Shown piece by piece: positions 1 to 6,153 of a stretch of 8,900 nucleotides of DNA (position 1 is the stretch's first letter; each line of letters begins with the position of its first letter). Below the pieces are notes generated by a model that was given only the letters and a program-made list of their open reading frames with translations, ran no database searches and had not been told where the DNA came from. The translations under genes were made by a program, and so were the position numbers. The stretch comes from Planctomycetaceae bacterium (GTDB lineage: Bacteria > Planctomycetota > Planctomycetia > Pirellulales > Thermoguttaceae): assembly GCA_031278315.1 (NCBI GenBank), contig JAITKS010000216.1, positions 1 through 8,900 on the forward strand, read 5' to 3'.

Positions 1-72
1 AGGGCTTAGGTTTTTGGGGGATTTTACCCGCCCCGCTGGGGCGGGTTATAATCCGATCGCCCTTTCAGGGCT
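1..72. repeat. GC-rich palindromic dispersed repeat (cut by window edge)
   Basis: This is a GC-rich island in AT-rich DNA. Its core is a perfect 9-bp stem (26-34 with 38-46, ACCCGCCCC/GGGGCGGGT) with a 3-base loop. A second small hairpin, GCCC/GGGC, lies at 59-62 and 68-71. The hexamer AGGGCT stands at both ends (1-6 and 67-72). From memory, elements ending in CGCCCTTTCAGGGCT around a variable GC hairpin are scattered in many planctomycete and Bacteroidetes genomes; that link is recognition, not a search result. The left end may lie outside the window. It could also act as a terminator for a gene upstream. Confidence 0.55.
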
Positions 73-380
73 GGTTTTGTTTAAAACAAATACCGAATTT
101 TCAAGTATGAATAGTATATAAAGTAAAAAATTGGGTATCTTTTATTAATTTTTTGAGTCCTAAAAACAGAAACTTAAATTGCTCTTGTCTTGTTTTTGTT
201 AAATCGTTATTCTTCACACATACAGTTAAGCTAGATTGTTGTTTTTGATTTGTACGGCTCAAACTAGAATTTCTGAAAATCAAAATAACAAAAGCCGTAA
301 TATTTAATCACAGAAAAAAACAGAAAACATAATTATCAACCCGAAATAATATTTATTTACACATTACATGAGGTTTTATA
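73..380. other. Non-coding spacer upstream of flgC
   Basis: About 300 AT-rich bases without a supportable gene. flgB normally precedes flgC, but no flgB-like reading frame is visible here. A stretch at 310-330 made of CACAGAAAA-type units resembles another at 1697-1719, a low-complexity motif shared by two flagellar spacers. Any flgC promoter would lie here, but I could not identify convincing -35/-10 boxes. Confidence 0.5.
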
Positions 381-788
381 ATGCTAAAAATTATGGATAT
401 CAGCACAAGCGGTCTTGTTGCACAAAGAATTCGTATAACCGCTATCGCCAGTAACTTGGCAAATATCACTTCAACGCGAAATGAATTTCAAGAACTTAAA
501 CCATACGATCCAAGATATGTAATATTTCAAGAAGATAACACAATCGGACCCAACGGTTCCGCCGGAGTTTATGTTCGATCAGTTGAACGTGATGAATTAC
601 CCCCAATACGAAAATACGCCCCTAATCACCGCGACGCCGACGAGCAAGGTTTCATAAATCTGCCAAGAATAAATCTTATCACAGAATTTACCGACGCTAT
701 CGAATCAGGACGTTCTTACGAAGCCAATCTCGGTGCTATTGAAGTTACAAAATCGATGGCAAATCAAACCTTGAGAATAATCTCATAA
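381..788 (+). CDS. flgC: Flagellar basal-body proximal rod protein FlgC
   Basis: FlgC is one of the proximal rod subunits that polymerise through the periplasm above the MS-ring and are exported by the flagellar type III apparatus. The 135 aa match the family length (about 135-140). The N-terminus carries the rod signature MDISTSGLVAQRIR...IASNLANI (residues 5-29). The C-terminus has the helix YEANLGAIEVTKSMANQTL (about 112-130), the counterpart of the usual YEANVAAFNTTKSM. The central region is divergent and lacks the common GGPYRRK-like stretch. The ATG at 381 is preceded by GAGG about 8 bases upstream, one of only three clear Shine-Dalgarno sequences in the window. fliE follows after 152 bp. 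No signal peptide is seen, as expected for a type III substrate. The assignment is confident. Confidence 0.92.
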   Translation: MLKIMDISTSGLVAQRIRITAIASNLANITSTRNEFQELKPYDPRYVIFQEDNTIGPNGSAGVYVRSVERDELPPIRKYAPNHRDADEQGFINLPRINLITEFTDAIESGRSYEANLGAIEVTKSMANQTLRIIS

Positions 789-828
789 CATTTTTAATTG
801 CACACTTGTAATTTTTAAATTAATGTTA
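786..828 (+). terminator. Weak hairpin after flgC stop codon
   Basis: TAACATT (786-792, starting with the flgC stop codon) is complementary to AATGTTA (822-828). The loop is long and AT-rich and no clean U-tract follows. It could be a weak terminator or processing structure, or a chance pairing in AT-rich DNA. Confidence 0.2.
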
Positions 829-880
829 CCTGCACCTAAACTATCGAACTATCGGAAAACTGAATTTTCAATAAATATGA

Positions 881-920
881 ATACGCCTTTGTACCACTAA
901 ATTCATAGTACGATGCGTAT
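881..920 (+). promoter_or_regulatory. Nested inverted repeat just upstream of fliE
   Basis: ATACGC (881-886) pairs with GCGTAT (915-920), and inside it GTAC (891-894) pairs with GTAC (908-911). The structure ends 20 bases before the fliE start codon, which has no Shine-Dalgarno sequence. It could be a leader hairpin or operator. The stems are short, so chance is a real alternative. Confidence 0.22.
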
Positions 921-940
921 ATCGTTACAAAAATTAAAAC

Positions 941-1288
941 ATGGACGGAATTAGTTACATTTACGGCGGAATACAAAATATCGACTCTTTCAAACCAAGA
1001 ATCGCTACAGGACCTCTCGGTGATAGAATGAATCCAGATCGGCCGATGACAGATGAAGAAATCAAACGCACGTCGTTTAAAGACCTGATGCTCGGTGCAA
1101 TTGGTGAAGTAAACATGATGCAAAAAAGAGCCGATCAAGCTGTCGAAAAATTAATGACAGGAGGTGAAATCGGTACCGCTGAAGTCCTAACTGCTGTACA
1201 AAAAGCTGATATCGCTTTCAAAATGATGATGCAAATGAGAAATAAATTCGTCCAAGCTTATCAGGAAATTCAAAATATTAGAGTTTAA
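941..1288 (+). CDS. fliE: Flagellar hook-basal body complex protein FliE
   Basis: FliE is the small adaptor that joins the MS-ring (FliF) to the proximal rod and is among the first substrates of the export gate. At 115 aa it is slightly longer than usual (about 100-110), with the extra length in a Gly/Pro-containing N-terminus. The C-terminal half is diagnostic: SFKDLMLGAIGEVN (45-58), then ADQAVEKLMTGG, EVLTAVQKADIAFKMMMQ and MRNKFVQAYQEIQNI, matching the family core (hev..A.QKA.lsf.l..qvRNK...AYqEI). The ATG at 941 is the only start that keeps the whole core. It lacks a Shine-Dalgarno sequence and is preceded by A-rich sequence. It lies between flgC and fliF as in the classical flgBC-fliEFGHI order, but a 540-bp repeat-rich gap separates it from fliF. 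Confidence 0.93.
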   Translation: MDGISYIYGGIQNIDSFKPRIATGPLGDRMNPDRPMTDEEIKRTSFKDLMLGAIGEVNMMQKRADQAVEKLMTGGEIGTAEVLTAVQKADIAFKMMMQMRNKFVQAYQEIQNIRV

Positions 1289-1309
1289 ATAATATACCGG
1301 CGGAAGATC

Positions 1310-1379
1310 AGATTTAAGATTTAAGATTTAAGATTTGAGATTTGAGATTGAATATTTGAGATTGAATATTTGAGATTTG
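1310..1379. repeat. Tandem 7-bp (AGATTTA/G) repeats plus duplicated 14-mer
   Basis: Three exact AGATTTA units (1310-1330) are followed by two AGATTTG units (1331-1344). Then come AGATTG and AATATTTG, each repeated twice (1345-1372), and a final AGATTTG (1373-1379). The array directly abuts the left end of the inverted-repeat element at 1380. It is non-coding and probably arose by slippage. Confidence 0.85.
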
Positions 1380-1502
1380 TAATATATCTGTGGAATAATT
1401 GTTTTTCAAATTTTTTCGTGTGTTTTCGTGTGTTTCGTGTTAAAAAACTTAAAACAAAAATGTCCCAATAGACAATTACGAAATTATTCCGCCGATATAT
1501 TA
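1380..1502. repeat. MITE-like element, copy 1 (terminal inverted repeats)
   Basis: The 123-bp element starts TAATATATC and ends GATATATTA. The inner terminal sequences, TGTGGAATAAT on the left and ATTATTCCGCC on the right, are also inverted copies, giving about 20-bp arms with few mismatches. The interior holds tandem TTTCGTGTG-type units (about 1414-1440) followed by a run of A. The outer 40 bp on the left recur in inverted orientation at the right end of the element at 7173-7552 with very few differences. It has no coding capacity. A TA target duplication, as with mariner-type MITEs, is possible but not proved. Confidence 0.6.
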
Positions 1503-1828
1503 TGAATTACAAAATTTGTTGCAAAATATTCAAATAAAATATTAGACTGAATAGTTACATAATAAACTGTCTGCACTTTAAATTTCAATACTTTAAATTT
1601 CAATACTTTAAATTTCAATTAGAACCGCCGAAAATCATAATACGAATTTTATATTTACGCATAGAATTTAAGCAGAGAATATTTTAAATATCGGATACAC
1701 AGAAAAGAACACAGAAAACGGCAAGAAAAAGCTGTAACAATAAACGGTGTTTTCAACGATGCCGTTGTTATTAGCATTTCTGTAAAATTAAAATTCAACT
1801 GAATAATTACAAAAATAGAATAATCAAA
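1503..1828. other. Non-coding spacer upstream of fliF
   Basis: AT-rich sequence without a supportable gene, containing the 15-bp tandem repeat at 1575-1619. At 1697-1719 there is a CACAGAAAA-type low-complexity stretch like that near 310. An imperfect hairpin at about 1735-1770 pairs TAACAA..CGG with CCGTTGTTA. No recognisable promoter or Shine-Dalgarno sequence precedes fliF. Confidence 0.45.
1575..1619. repeat. Exact 15-bp tandem repeat, three copies
   Basis: ACTTTAAATTTCAAT occurs three times head to tail without a mismatch (1575-1589, 1590-1604, 1605-1619). It lies in the fliE-fliF spacer. Perfect identity suggests recent expansion, so the copy number is likely to vary between strains. 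Confidence 0.9.
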
Positions 1829-3565
1829 ATGGAACGCATTAAGAAAATATTTGCTCATGTTCGTGATTTATTTTTGAGCATGACGCCCGCTAATCGGGTT
1901 CTTGTTTCGTTGTTAGTATTGGTTTTAATTTTTTCACTTGGGTATTTAATTGTCGGCAGTGTCAAGCAATCTGATTCTGCGTCGAAGTATATTAAAGTTT
2001 ATAACGGCGCACATTTCAGCAGCGAAGAAGTACGTGCTATCGATAACGCTCTAGCAGATGACAATCTTAAAGATTACAAATGGGAAGGTGATCAACTTCT
2101 TGTTCCGAAAAAGTCGCAATCGTCATATATTGCATCTATTGCGATCAAGGGTGCGGTAAATCCTAAAGGTACGGCACTCAATGAAACGACGCAAAATCTT
2201 AATACGTGGGAAAGCACAAAAATAATAGACGAAAGATTATTTCAAGCGAAATCAGTAGTTTTATCCGAAGTGATAGCAAAATTTCCGGGAGTTGTTTCGG
2301 CTCAAGTAATCGCTAATAAACGCGACAAATGGAATAAGAATGTTTGGTTTCGTGAAAAAATTCCGTCAATTGCTATCTACGTTGATTCTTTGTATTTTAA
2401 GCCTTTACCAGATGACACAATTACAGCTATTGGTAATTCTGCAGCAAGTGCATTCGGCATTACAGACAAACGTGAAATCACTATTACAGACCGCAGAAAC
2501 AGCCGAATTTATTACGGCAGCGGAGAAGAAGTCAATTCACAAGGCGCAAACGCATACGCTAAAGCACAAAAACATTATCAGGAAGACTGGAATAACGAAA
2601 TATATAATATGTTGAATATAAAAGGTTTACAAGTACAAACTTCGGTTCTCTTAAAAACAAGATTCAATGAACGCGCGCTCGATGTAACACAACGAATTGC
2701 AAAAGACCCGTTCTACGAACACACCGATAAATACAATTTAGATATCGAAGGTGCAGACCGCGGTGCTAGACCGGGTCAAATCTCGATGAGTTCAAGGCCT
2801 CTTATTAATCCGGTTTCTTCACAATCGGACAAGTCGAAATTATCTGAAAAACGTGATGAAAGCGAAAAGACAAAAAGTATCGGCGGAATAGAATCACGTT
2901 ACGAAGTTTATTCGCTTATACCTGATCGCGTAACTGCAACATTGCGGATTCCGCGTCCGTATATCAGAGAACATTGGATCGCAAAAAATTCTAAACAAGG
3001 TGAACCGGCACCCGAACCGACTCCCGAACAACTAATTGAAGAAGAGCAAGTAATTCAAAATACTATTCGTCAAGATGTCGGCAAAATCTTTGAGCATTAC
3101 CGCGGCGATTCACGCTCCGCCGACCCTTACGATATGGTACAAATTTCATTTTATAATCCGATACCTGAACCTGAAGTCTTATTGACAAATTGGCAAAAAA
3201 TTCAAATGTGGCTTTATCGTAACTGGCAAACTTTGAGTTTAATGGGACTCGTGATTAGCGGTTTGTGCGTTTTATGGTCAGTAACGCGACCCGTTAAACC
3301 GCCGCAAATCGTTATTTATGAAGCACCCGAAGTTCCGATGGAAGTTATTGAAGCACAAGCTAAAGCAAAAGCAGAAGCCGAAGCCGCCGAAGCCGCCGCC
3401 GAAGCCGCCGCAAAAGAAGAAGATATTGATAGAACCCTAGAACCTTTCGGATCGATTCGTTCTATAAGAGATGAAATCGCAGAATTAGTTGCACAAAATC
3501 CCGAAGCCGCAGCGGCCGTTCTAAGACAATGGATCGGAAATGTCGCTCTGGTCGAAAATAAATAG
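1829..3565 (+). CDS. fliF: Flagellar MS-ring protein FliF
   Basis: FliF forms the inner-membrane MS-ring that houses the export gate and supports the C-ring. The 578-aa protein (family about 520-580) begins with a short cytoplasmic segment and a membrane helix at about residues 23-44. A YscJ/FliF ring-building domain follows (KVYNGAHFSSEEVRAIDNAL from about 57, then the KYIKV/YKWEG-type strands). The FliF C-terminal periplasmic region runs to about 450, with a charged disordered insert near 320-350. A second membrane helix is at about 467-488. The cytoplasmic tail starts with an Ala/Glu-rich stretch (about 510-535). It ends in the FliG-docking motif, NPEAAAAVLRQWIGN at 557-571, with Trp568. 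The ATG at 1829 has no Shine-Dalgarno sequence, but only this start gives a complete N-terminal membrane helix. The next gene repeats this tail. Confidence 0.94.
   Translation: MERIKKIFAHVRDLFLSMTPANRVLVSLLVLVLIFSLGYLIVGSVKQSDSASKYIKVYNGAHFSSEEVRAIDNALADDNLKDYKWEGDQLLVPKKSQSSYIASIAIKGAVNPKGTALNETTQNLNTWESTKIIDERLFQAKSVVLSEVIAKFPGVVSAQVIANKRDKWNKNVWFREKIPSIAIYVDSLYFKPLPDDTITAIGNSAASAFGITDKREITITDRRNSRIYYGSGEEVNSQGANAYAKAQKHYQEDWNNEIYNMLNIKGLQVQTSVLLKTRFNERALDVTQRIAKDPFYEHTDKYNLDIEGADRGARPGQISMSSRPLINPVSSQSDKSKLSEKRDESEKTKSIGGIESRYEVYSLIPDRVTATLRIPRPYIREHWIAKNSKQGEPAPEPTPEQLIEEEQVIQNTIRQDVGKIFEHYRGDSRSADPYDMVQISFYNPIPEPEVLLTNWQKIQMWLYRNWQTLSLMGLVISGLCVLWSVTRPVKPPQIVIYEAPEVPMEVIEAQAKAKAEAEAAEAAAEAAAKEEDIDRTLEPFGSIRSIRDEIAELVAQNPEAAAAVLRQWIGNVALVENK
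3371..3412 (+). repeat. GAAGCCGCC-type coding repeat in the fliF tail
   Basis: Imperfect repeats of GAAGCC and GAAGCCGCC encode an Ala/Glu-rich helix linking the second FliF membrane segment to the FliG-binding tail. The segment is far more GC-rich than its surroundings. It looks like an in-frame expansion that sets the length of a helical spacer. Confidence 0.7.
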
Positions 3566-3620
3566 ATTCGTAAGATTACTCAGCACGAGCAAAAATTCAT
3601 TTTTTGTTACAATAAATAAA

Positions 3621-3664
3621 TCGAATATGAATCGAATATGAATCGAATATGAATCGGATATAAA
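3621..3664. repeat. 11-bp tandem repeat, three exact and one diverged copy
   Basis: TCGAATATGAA occurs exactly at 3621-3631, 3632-3642 and 3643-3653, and a variant TCGGATATAAA follows at 3654-3664. The array lies in the 214-bp spacer after fliF. No coding role is apparent. Confidence 0.88.
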
Positions 3665-3779
3665 TCAAAAATCAGGAATTACTATTAGTTAAAGAAAAGG
3701 TCAAATAAAAGAAGCTGATAAGCAAGAAGTCACACATGGACGACTCTTTATTAACCTGACGAATTAAAACAATACACTT

Positions 3780-4637
3780 ATGTTTGGTAAAAAGAATAAA
3801 AAGCAAAAGAAACCGATAGAAGTTGATTATTCTGCAATGGATATTTTACCCGATGATCTAGCGCGGCATATCGGTTCATTTGTCGGCTTGACACCGGAAG
3901 AACTCATTCGTTTATTTGAATCACTCGGACGAATAGACAGCTCGTTCAATGTACAACGTTATAAAGGTATAAAAGGAAAAAATTACTCGCGTAAAATCGG
4001 TAAAAAAATGAAAATTACCGACGCAACTGAATACGAAAAAAATAGATTAGATGAACGAATAGAAAAAGAAAAAAAAATATTGGAAATACACGGTATCGAT
4101 AAATCTATTTTCGATAGAGATGAATTAAACGATGAAATTTATCCAAAAAGATTAACACCAAACGATATCGTCAGAAGTATCAATGCAGCAAAAGAACGAT
4201 TAGAAGAAATCGATAAAGAAAGAGCAAAAACAAAAGTTGAATTTTCACCGCGTGATGAAGTCGTTCTTGATGCAATAACAATGGTCAAGAAATACGAAAC
4301 TGTACGATTAGCACAAGCGATCGCTGAAAAACAACGAGAAAATATTATCGGAAAAACAAAAGAACAACTCAAAGAAGAGGAAGCCAAAAAAATGAGACAA
4401 ATGAAAGGTGAACCTGAACCTCATATCGAAACACCCGAAGAAAAAGCTGAACGCGAAGCCCGCGAAAGAGAAGAAGAAAGATTAAAACACGATGAATTAA
4501 ACGGATTTGATTCAAACTATAAAACTCTCGTTCAAGAAGCTGCCGAATTAACAGATGAAAACCCCGAAGCCGCAACTGCCGTAATAAGACAATGGATCGG
4601 AAACACCGGTACAAACGAAAATAAAAACAGTAATTAA
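3780..4637 (+). CDS. Charged soluble protein with FliF-like FliG-binding tail
   Basis: I do not recognise the full-length family of this 285-aa protein. There is no signal peptide or membrane segment. The N-terminus is basic (KKNKKQKK). Residues about 20-60 may be a small helical domain (DILPDDLARHIGSF, LTPEELIRLFESLGRID). Most of the rest is Lys/Glu/Arg-rich and probably coiled coil (about 75-245, including EEKAEREAREREEERLK). The last 36 residues closely copy the FliF tail: E.AEL....NPEAA.AV.RQWIGN....ENK, with Trp272, where FliF has Trp568. In FliF this motif docks on the FliG N-domain, so I infer a second, soluble FliG ligand or C-ring linker. It sits between fliF and fliG, which supports a flagellar role. 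The ATG at 3780 lacks a Shine-Dalgarno sequence. Gene prediction is firm; function is inferred. Confidence 0.85.
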   Translation: MFGKKNKKQKKPIEVDYSAMDILPDDLARHIGSFVGLTPEELIRLFESLGRIDSSFNVQRYKGIKGKNYSRKIGKKMKITDATEYEKNRLDERIEKEKKILEIHGIDKSIFDRDELNDEIYPKRLTPNDIVRSINAAKERLEEIDKERAKTKVEFSPRDEVVLDAITMVKKYETVRLAQAIAEKQRENIIGKTKEQLKEEEAKKMRQMKGEPEPHIETPEEKAEREAREREEERLKHDELNGFDSNYKTLVQEAAELTDENPEAATAVIRQWIGNTGTNENKNSN

Positions 4638-4847
4638 TTTCAGTGAAATATTTGTTGTTTTGAAATCACAAAATAACGAAATAACGAAATACTCGAAAAT
4701 TATCTATAAAAAAACTTTCGTAATTTTCGTGTGACTTTTGTGTGATTTTTGTGTGTTTCGTGTTAAAAAAAATTAAACACAAAATATCAAAAATATCGAA
4801 ATAGACTGTTACGAAAATATTATTCGGAATATTTATTTCACGAATTT
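4636..4847. repeat. Diverged inverted-repeat element, copy 2
   Basis: The spacer between the FliF-tail gene and fliG has imperfect inverted ends: TTTCAGTGAAATATTT on the left, and a right end whose reverse complement reads ATTCGTGAAATAAATATT. The interior contains tandem TTTTGTGTG/TTTCGTGTT units (about 4714-4763), an A-run, and AATAGACTGTTACGAAAA. This is the same order of blocks as in the element at 1380-1502 (AATAGACAATTACGAAA). It begins at the stop codon of the preceding gene and ends about 25 bp before the fliG ATG. Membership of the same family is likely, but the ends are degraded. Confidence 0.45.
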
Positions 4848-4871
4848 CAATTGGAAAAATATAAAAATACA

Positions 4872-5945
4872 ATGAATGGAATCAAAAAATCAGCTAAATT
4901 TTTAAGCAGTCTGGATTGGAATACAACATCCCGATTACTTGATTGCCTAGATTCAGAAACGGCAGGAATGTTACGCCAAGAAATTATGTCGATCGGCAAT
5001 GTTTCGCTAGAGGAATCTGATCAACTTGCGAATGAATTTCTTAAATCCGCTGGTCATAAGCCGCAGCAAAACAAAAATAAATTTGTTACGGAAACTCTTG
5101 AAATCTCATCCGGTACTTATGGGATACATCAATCCCGTATCGCAAATAATTTTAATAAATTAACTCATACCAATAATACAAGTACGTTTAATTCTGTTCC
5201 CGATAATTCTAATTTGCGTTTTACATTTAATCCAAATATTGGACAAACAAATCAATCAAAACCGGATGTTCAATTATACGATCAAACTGACAATCAAACA
5301 GATTATCGAACTAATGATCGAACTCATGATCAAACTAAAGATCGAACTGATTATCTAACAGATTATCAAACTGATTTGTATAAAAATCGAGCCGATATTT
5401 ATAGTCGGGAAAATAAGCAGAATAAATTACCGTTTGAATTTCTATTTGAAGAGCCGTCCGTTAAAATTGCTGAAGCGATTTGTTGTGAACATCCTCAAAC
5501 GATAGCGGTTGTAATAGCAGCATTACCGGATTCTCTTGCGGTTGAAACTCTTTCTGTGTTTCCTCCGGTGTTGCAGCAAGAAGTCGGAAAACGTCTTGCT
5601 GAAATCAAGTTATCGGGTTTTGATCTTACGAACAATCCGATTTTATTAGAAATCGAATCTGAACTCAAACAAAGATTCAACAAACAATACGGAATTTCTT
5701 TTGACGACCTCAACAAACTTGACGACTCGACTCTGATAAATTTATTTAGAGCAGTTGATATAAAAACAGCGATGTTTGCTCTTGCCGGAGCGAACCCGAA
5801 TTTTATCAAACGGATCACTCAAAAATTTACAACAACAGAAGAATCGATAATGCGAAAATTACTAAATGAAACTAAAACTATAAACGAAAAAGATGTCAAT
5901 ACAGCAAGAACAATTTTAATCAATAAAGCAGCACAACTACTGTAA
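4872..5945 (+). CDS. fliG: Divergent flagellar motor switch protein FliG
   Basis: FliG is the C-ring protein that binds the FliF tail and FliM and, in canonical motors, contacts the stator. The 357-aa protein starts with a FliG N-domain half (GIKKSAKFLSSLDWNTTSRL to about 60). A disordered Asn/Thr/Asp/Gln-rich linker follows (about 66-187) with eight 4-residue repeats at 137-168. The middle domain has the hallmark EHPQTIAVVIAALP (EHPQ at 206-209). A C-terminal domain starts at FDDLNKLDD (277-285). EHPQ to FDDL spans 71 residues, against about 110 in E. coli from memory, so the second armadillo segment seems missing. Aligned to E. coli, all five torque-helix charges are changed. I chose ATG 4872 over TTG 4851 because the family begins M..IKK.A. 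Neither start has a Shine-Dalgarno sequence. Confidence 0.85.
   Translation: MNGIKKSAKFLSSLDWNTTSRLLDCLDSETAGMLRQEIMSIGNVSLEESDQLANEFLKSAGHKPQQNKNKFVTETLEISSGTYGIHQSRIANNFNKLTHTNNTSTFNSVPDNSNLRFTFNPNIGQTNQSKPDVQLYDQTDNQTDYRTNDRTHDQTKDRTDYLTDYQTDLYKNRADIYSRENKQNKLPFEFLFEEPSVKIAEAICCEHPQTIAVVIAALPDSLAVETLSVFPPVLQQEVGKRLAEIKLSGFDLTNNPILLEIESELKQRFNKQYGISFDDLNKLDDSTLINLFRAVDIKTAMFALAGANPNFIKRITQKFTTTEESIMRKLLNETKTINEKDVNTARTILINKAAQLL
5280..5375 (+). repeat. 12-bp coding tandem repeat in fliG linker (8 units)
   Basis: Eight consecutive 12-bp units follow the consensus GATCRAACTGAT. They encode the tetrapeptides DQTD, NQTD, YRTN, DRTH, DQTK, DRTD, YLTD and YQTD. The threonine is invariant and the other positions vary within a polar set. 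The unit length keeps the frame whatever the copy number. The repeat sits in the linker between the N-domain and middle domain of FliG. Confidence 0.92.
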
Positions 5946-5989
5946 TATTTCAACAGAATTTATGTAACGAATATTTTTTTTAATATGTC

Positions 5990-6015
5990 AGTTGAATTTG
6001 TTTTTCAACTTTTTT
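5990..6015 (+). terminator. Possible terminator after fliG
   Basis: AGTTGAA (5990-5996) and TTCAACT (6004-6010) form a 7-bp stem with a 7-base loop, followed by five more T (6011-6015). The stem has only two G-C pairs, so it would be weak. It lies 45 bp after the fliG stop codon and about 140 bp before fliH, so it could uncouple fliH from the upstream genes. Confidence 0.35.
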
Positions 6016-6153
6016 GAATTATGAATTTGAAAACTAACTCTATTTTTCAACCTTATTTTTCAGAACGAAACGATTTATCAAAAAACTTATTAGCAATAAA
6101 TTCCGAAACAAAACCTTATTACTTTATTTTCGATCAATTAAAAAATTCTAAAC

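Noticed and set aside
101..283. 60-codon minus-strand reading frame before flgC
   Set aside because: No family resemblance and a composition typical of translated AT-rich DNA; no start signal.
2340..2615. 91-codon second + strand frame inside fliF
   Set aside because: It is fully contained in fliF in another frame, with no signal for independent translation.
4851..4871. TTG codon as the fliG start
   Set aside because: It would add seven residues that do not match the family. The in-frame ATG at 4872 begins the typical M..IKK.A motif, and the TTG lies at the edge of a repeat element.
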